From the NCBI GenBank assembly GCA_002358555.1, contig DEPC01000067.1, positions 1-14,020 on the forward strand: 14,020 bases of DNA, read 5' to 3'. Shown piece after piece: positions 13,651 to 14,020 of this stretch. How positions within the stretch are numbered: the stretch's first letter is position 1; each line of letters starts with the position of its first letter. The notes under the pieces are model-generated. The model saw nothing but the letters and a program-made list of their open reading frames with translations, made no database searches and had not been told where the DNA came from. The DNA comes from Hungatella sp. UBA3402. GTDB taxonomy: Bacteria > Bacillota > Clostridia > Lachnospirales > Lachnospiraceae. The translations under genes and the position numbers were made by a program.

Positions 13651-14020
13651 CTAATGGAAGCTTTTAACCCAATTAATCAGAGAATTATGGTAAACATTTT
13701 CCATGACATCTCTGCGCATCTGGTCAGTGATAGGGCCATTTTTACTCATTTTTTCAAGAATTGCCTCTTGAAGTTCTGAGATATCCATTTCTTCATAGCT
13801 TTTATCAACTTTTTCTTTTGTAGATGCCTTCTCCTCTGCTGCTTTTTGAGTCTTTAATAATTTATCTTCCTTCATTTCTTGCGGTTGTACTATTTTTTGT
13901 TCCTTTACTGATGTTCCCTTTGCAGCCGCTTTTTTGCTTTTCGATTTTTTAACTGGTGCCGATTTTTCTTTCTCTATAACCGTTTTTTCTGTTATCTCTT
14001 TGTCTGCGTCTTTTTTTGAT
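13651..14020 (-). CDS. C-terminal part of an unidentified Lys/Ala-rich protein
   Basis: The minus-strand frame is open from the window edge to TAG at 13651, at least 123 codons, so the real start lies outside. The first visible 75 or so residues are a low-complexity, Lys/Ala/Glu/Thr-rich linker, histone-H1-like in composition (APVKKSKSKKAAAKG). The last 45 or so residues form a compact acidic-helical domain (MDISELQEAILEKMSKNGPI, then RRDVMENVYHNSLINWVKSF). The linker suggests a nucleic-acid-associated protein, and the tail may be a small interaction domain. I do not recognise the family. An internal ATG at 13875 has no convincing ribosome site, so it should not be taken as the start. Confidence 0.75.
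   Translation of the reverse strand, partial: SKKDADKEITEKTVIEKEKSAPVKKSKSKKAAAKGTSVKEQKIVQPQEMKEDKLLKTQKAAEEKASTKEKVDKSYEEMDISELQEAILEKMSKNGPITDQMRRDVMENVYHNSLINWVKSFH

Overview
The window looks like a chromosomal segment of a low-GC, Gram-positive gut Clostridium relative, most likely family Lachnospiraceae. The reasons are AT-rich intergenic DNA, strong AGGAGG-type ribosome sites, a HisI-HisE protein carrying an extra N-terminal HisF-like domain, an EpsC-type serine acetyltransferase, and an aldo/keto reductase with a C-terminal double [4Fe-4S] ferredoxin domain. The species cannot be fixed from the sequence alone. Every convincing gene except one (a MerR regulator) lies on the minus strand.

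Layout, low to high coordinate. 1-2598: a three-gene MacB-type export operon, transcribed adaptor (HlyD-like) -> ATPase -> permease, with the permease cut by the window edge. A good promoter with a dyad over the predicted start site lies at 2683-2735. 2814-3060: a structured GC-rich noncoding block. 3129-4361: EpsC/CysE-like serine acetyltransferase followed by a KdgF-like cupin. 4473-5156: a lipoprotein whose start region carries an unusual Shine-Dalgarno/hairpin arrangement. 5175-6800: a mobile or decayed zone holding one small orphan protein, a 216-bp end-to-end imperfect palindrome flanked by an 11-bp direct repeat, a 56-bp shortened copy of the same element, and fragments that look like old coding sequence.

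6799-8405: a MerR regulator converging on an aldo/keto reductase. The reductase promoter has a 19-bp spacer with a dyad in it, the hallmark of MerR control, so the two probably form an aldehyde or electrophile response circuit. 8409-10520: peptidase T and, just upstream of it, a stand-alone SIR2-fold protein. 10600-12911: a short histidine segment, hisA then the HisF*-HisIE fusion, with its own promoter. In the fusion both catalytic aspartates of HisF are replaced. 12925-14020: a GNAT acetyltransferase with a TTG start, a 111-bp inverted-repeat element, and the C-terminus of an unidentified Lys/Ala-rich protein.

Most of the window is ordinary metabolism and transport. The features most worth a second look are the palindromic element family with a target-duplication-like flank, the MerR/reductase circuit, the catalytically dead HisF domain, the hairpin between Shine-Dalgarno and start of the lipoprotein gene, and the lone SIR2 protein. 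No complete new defence or mobile system was found.
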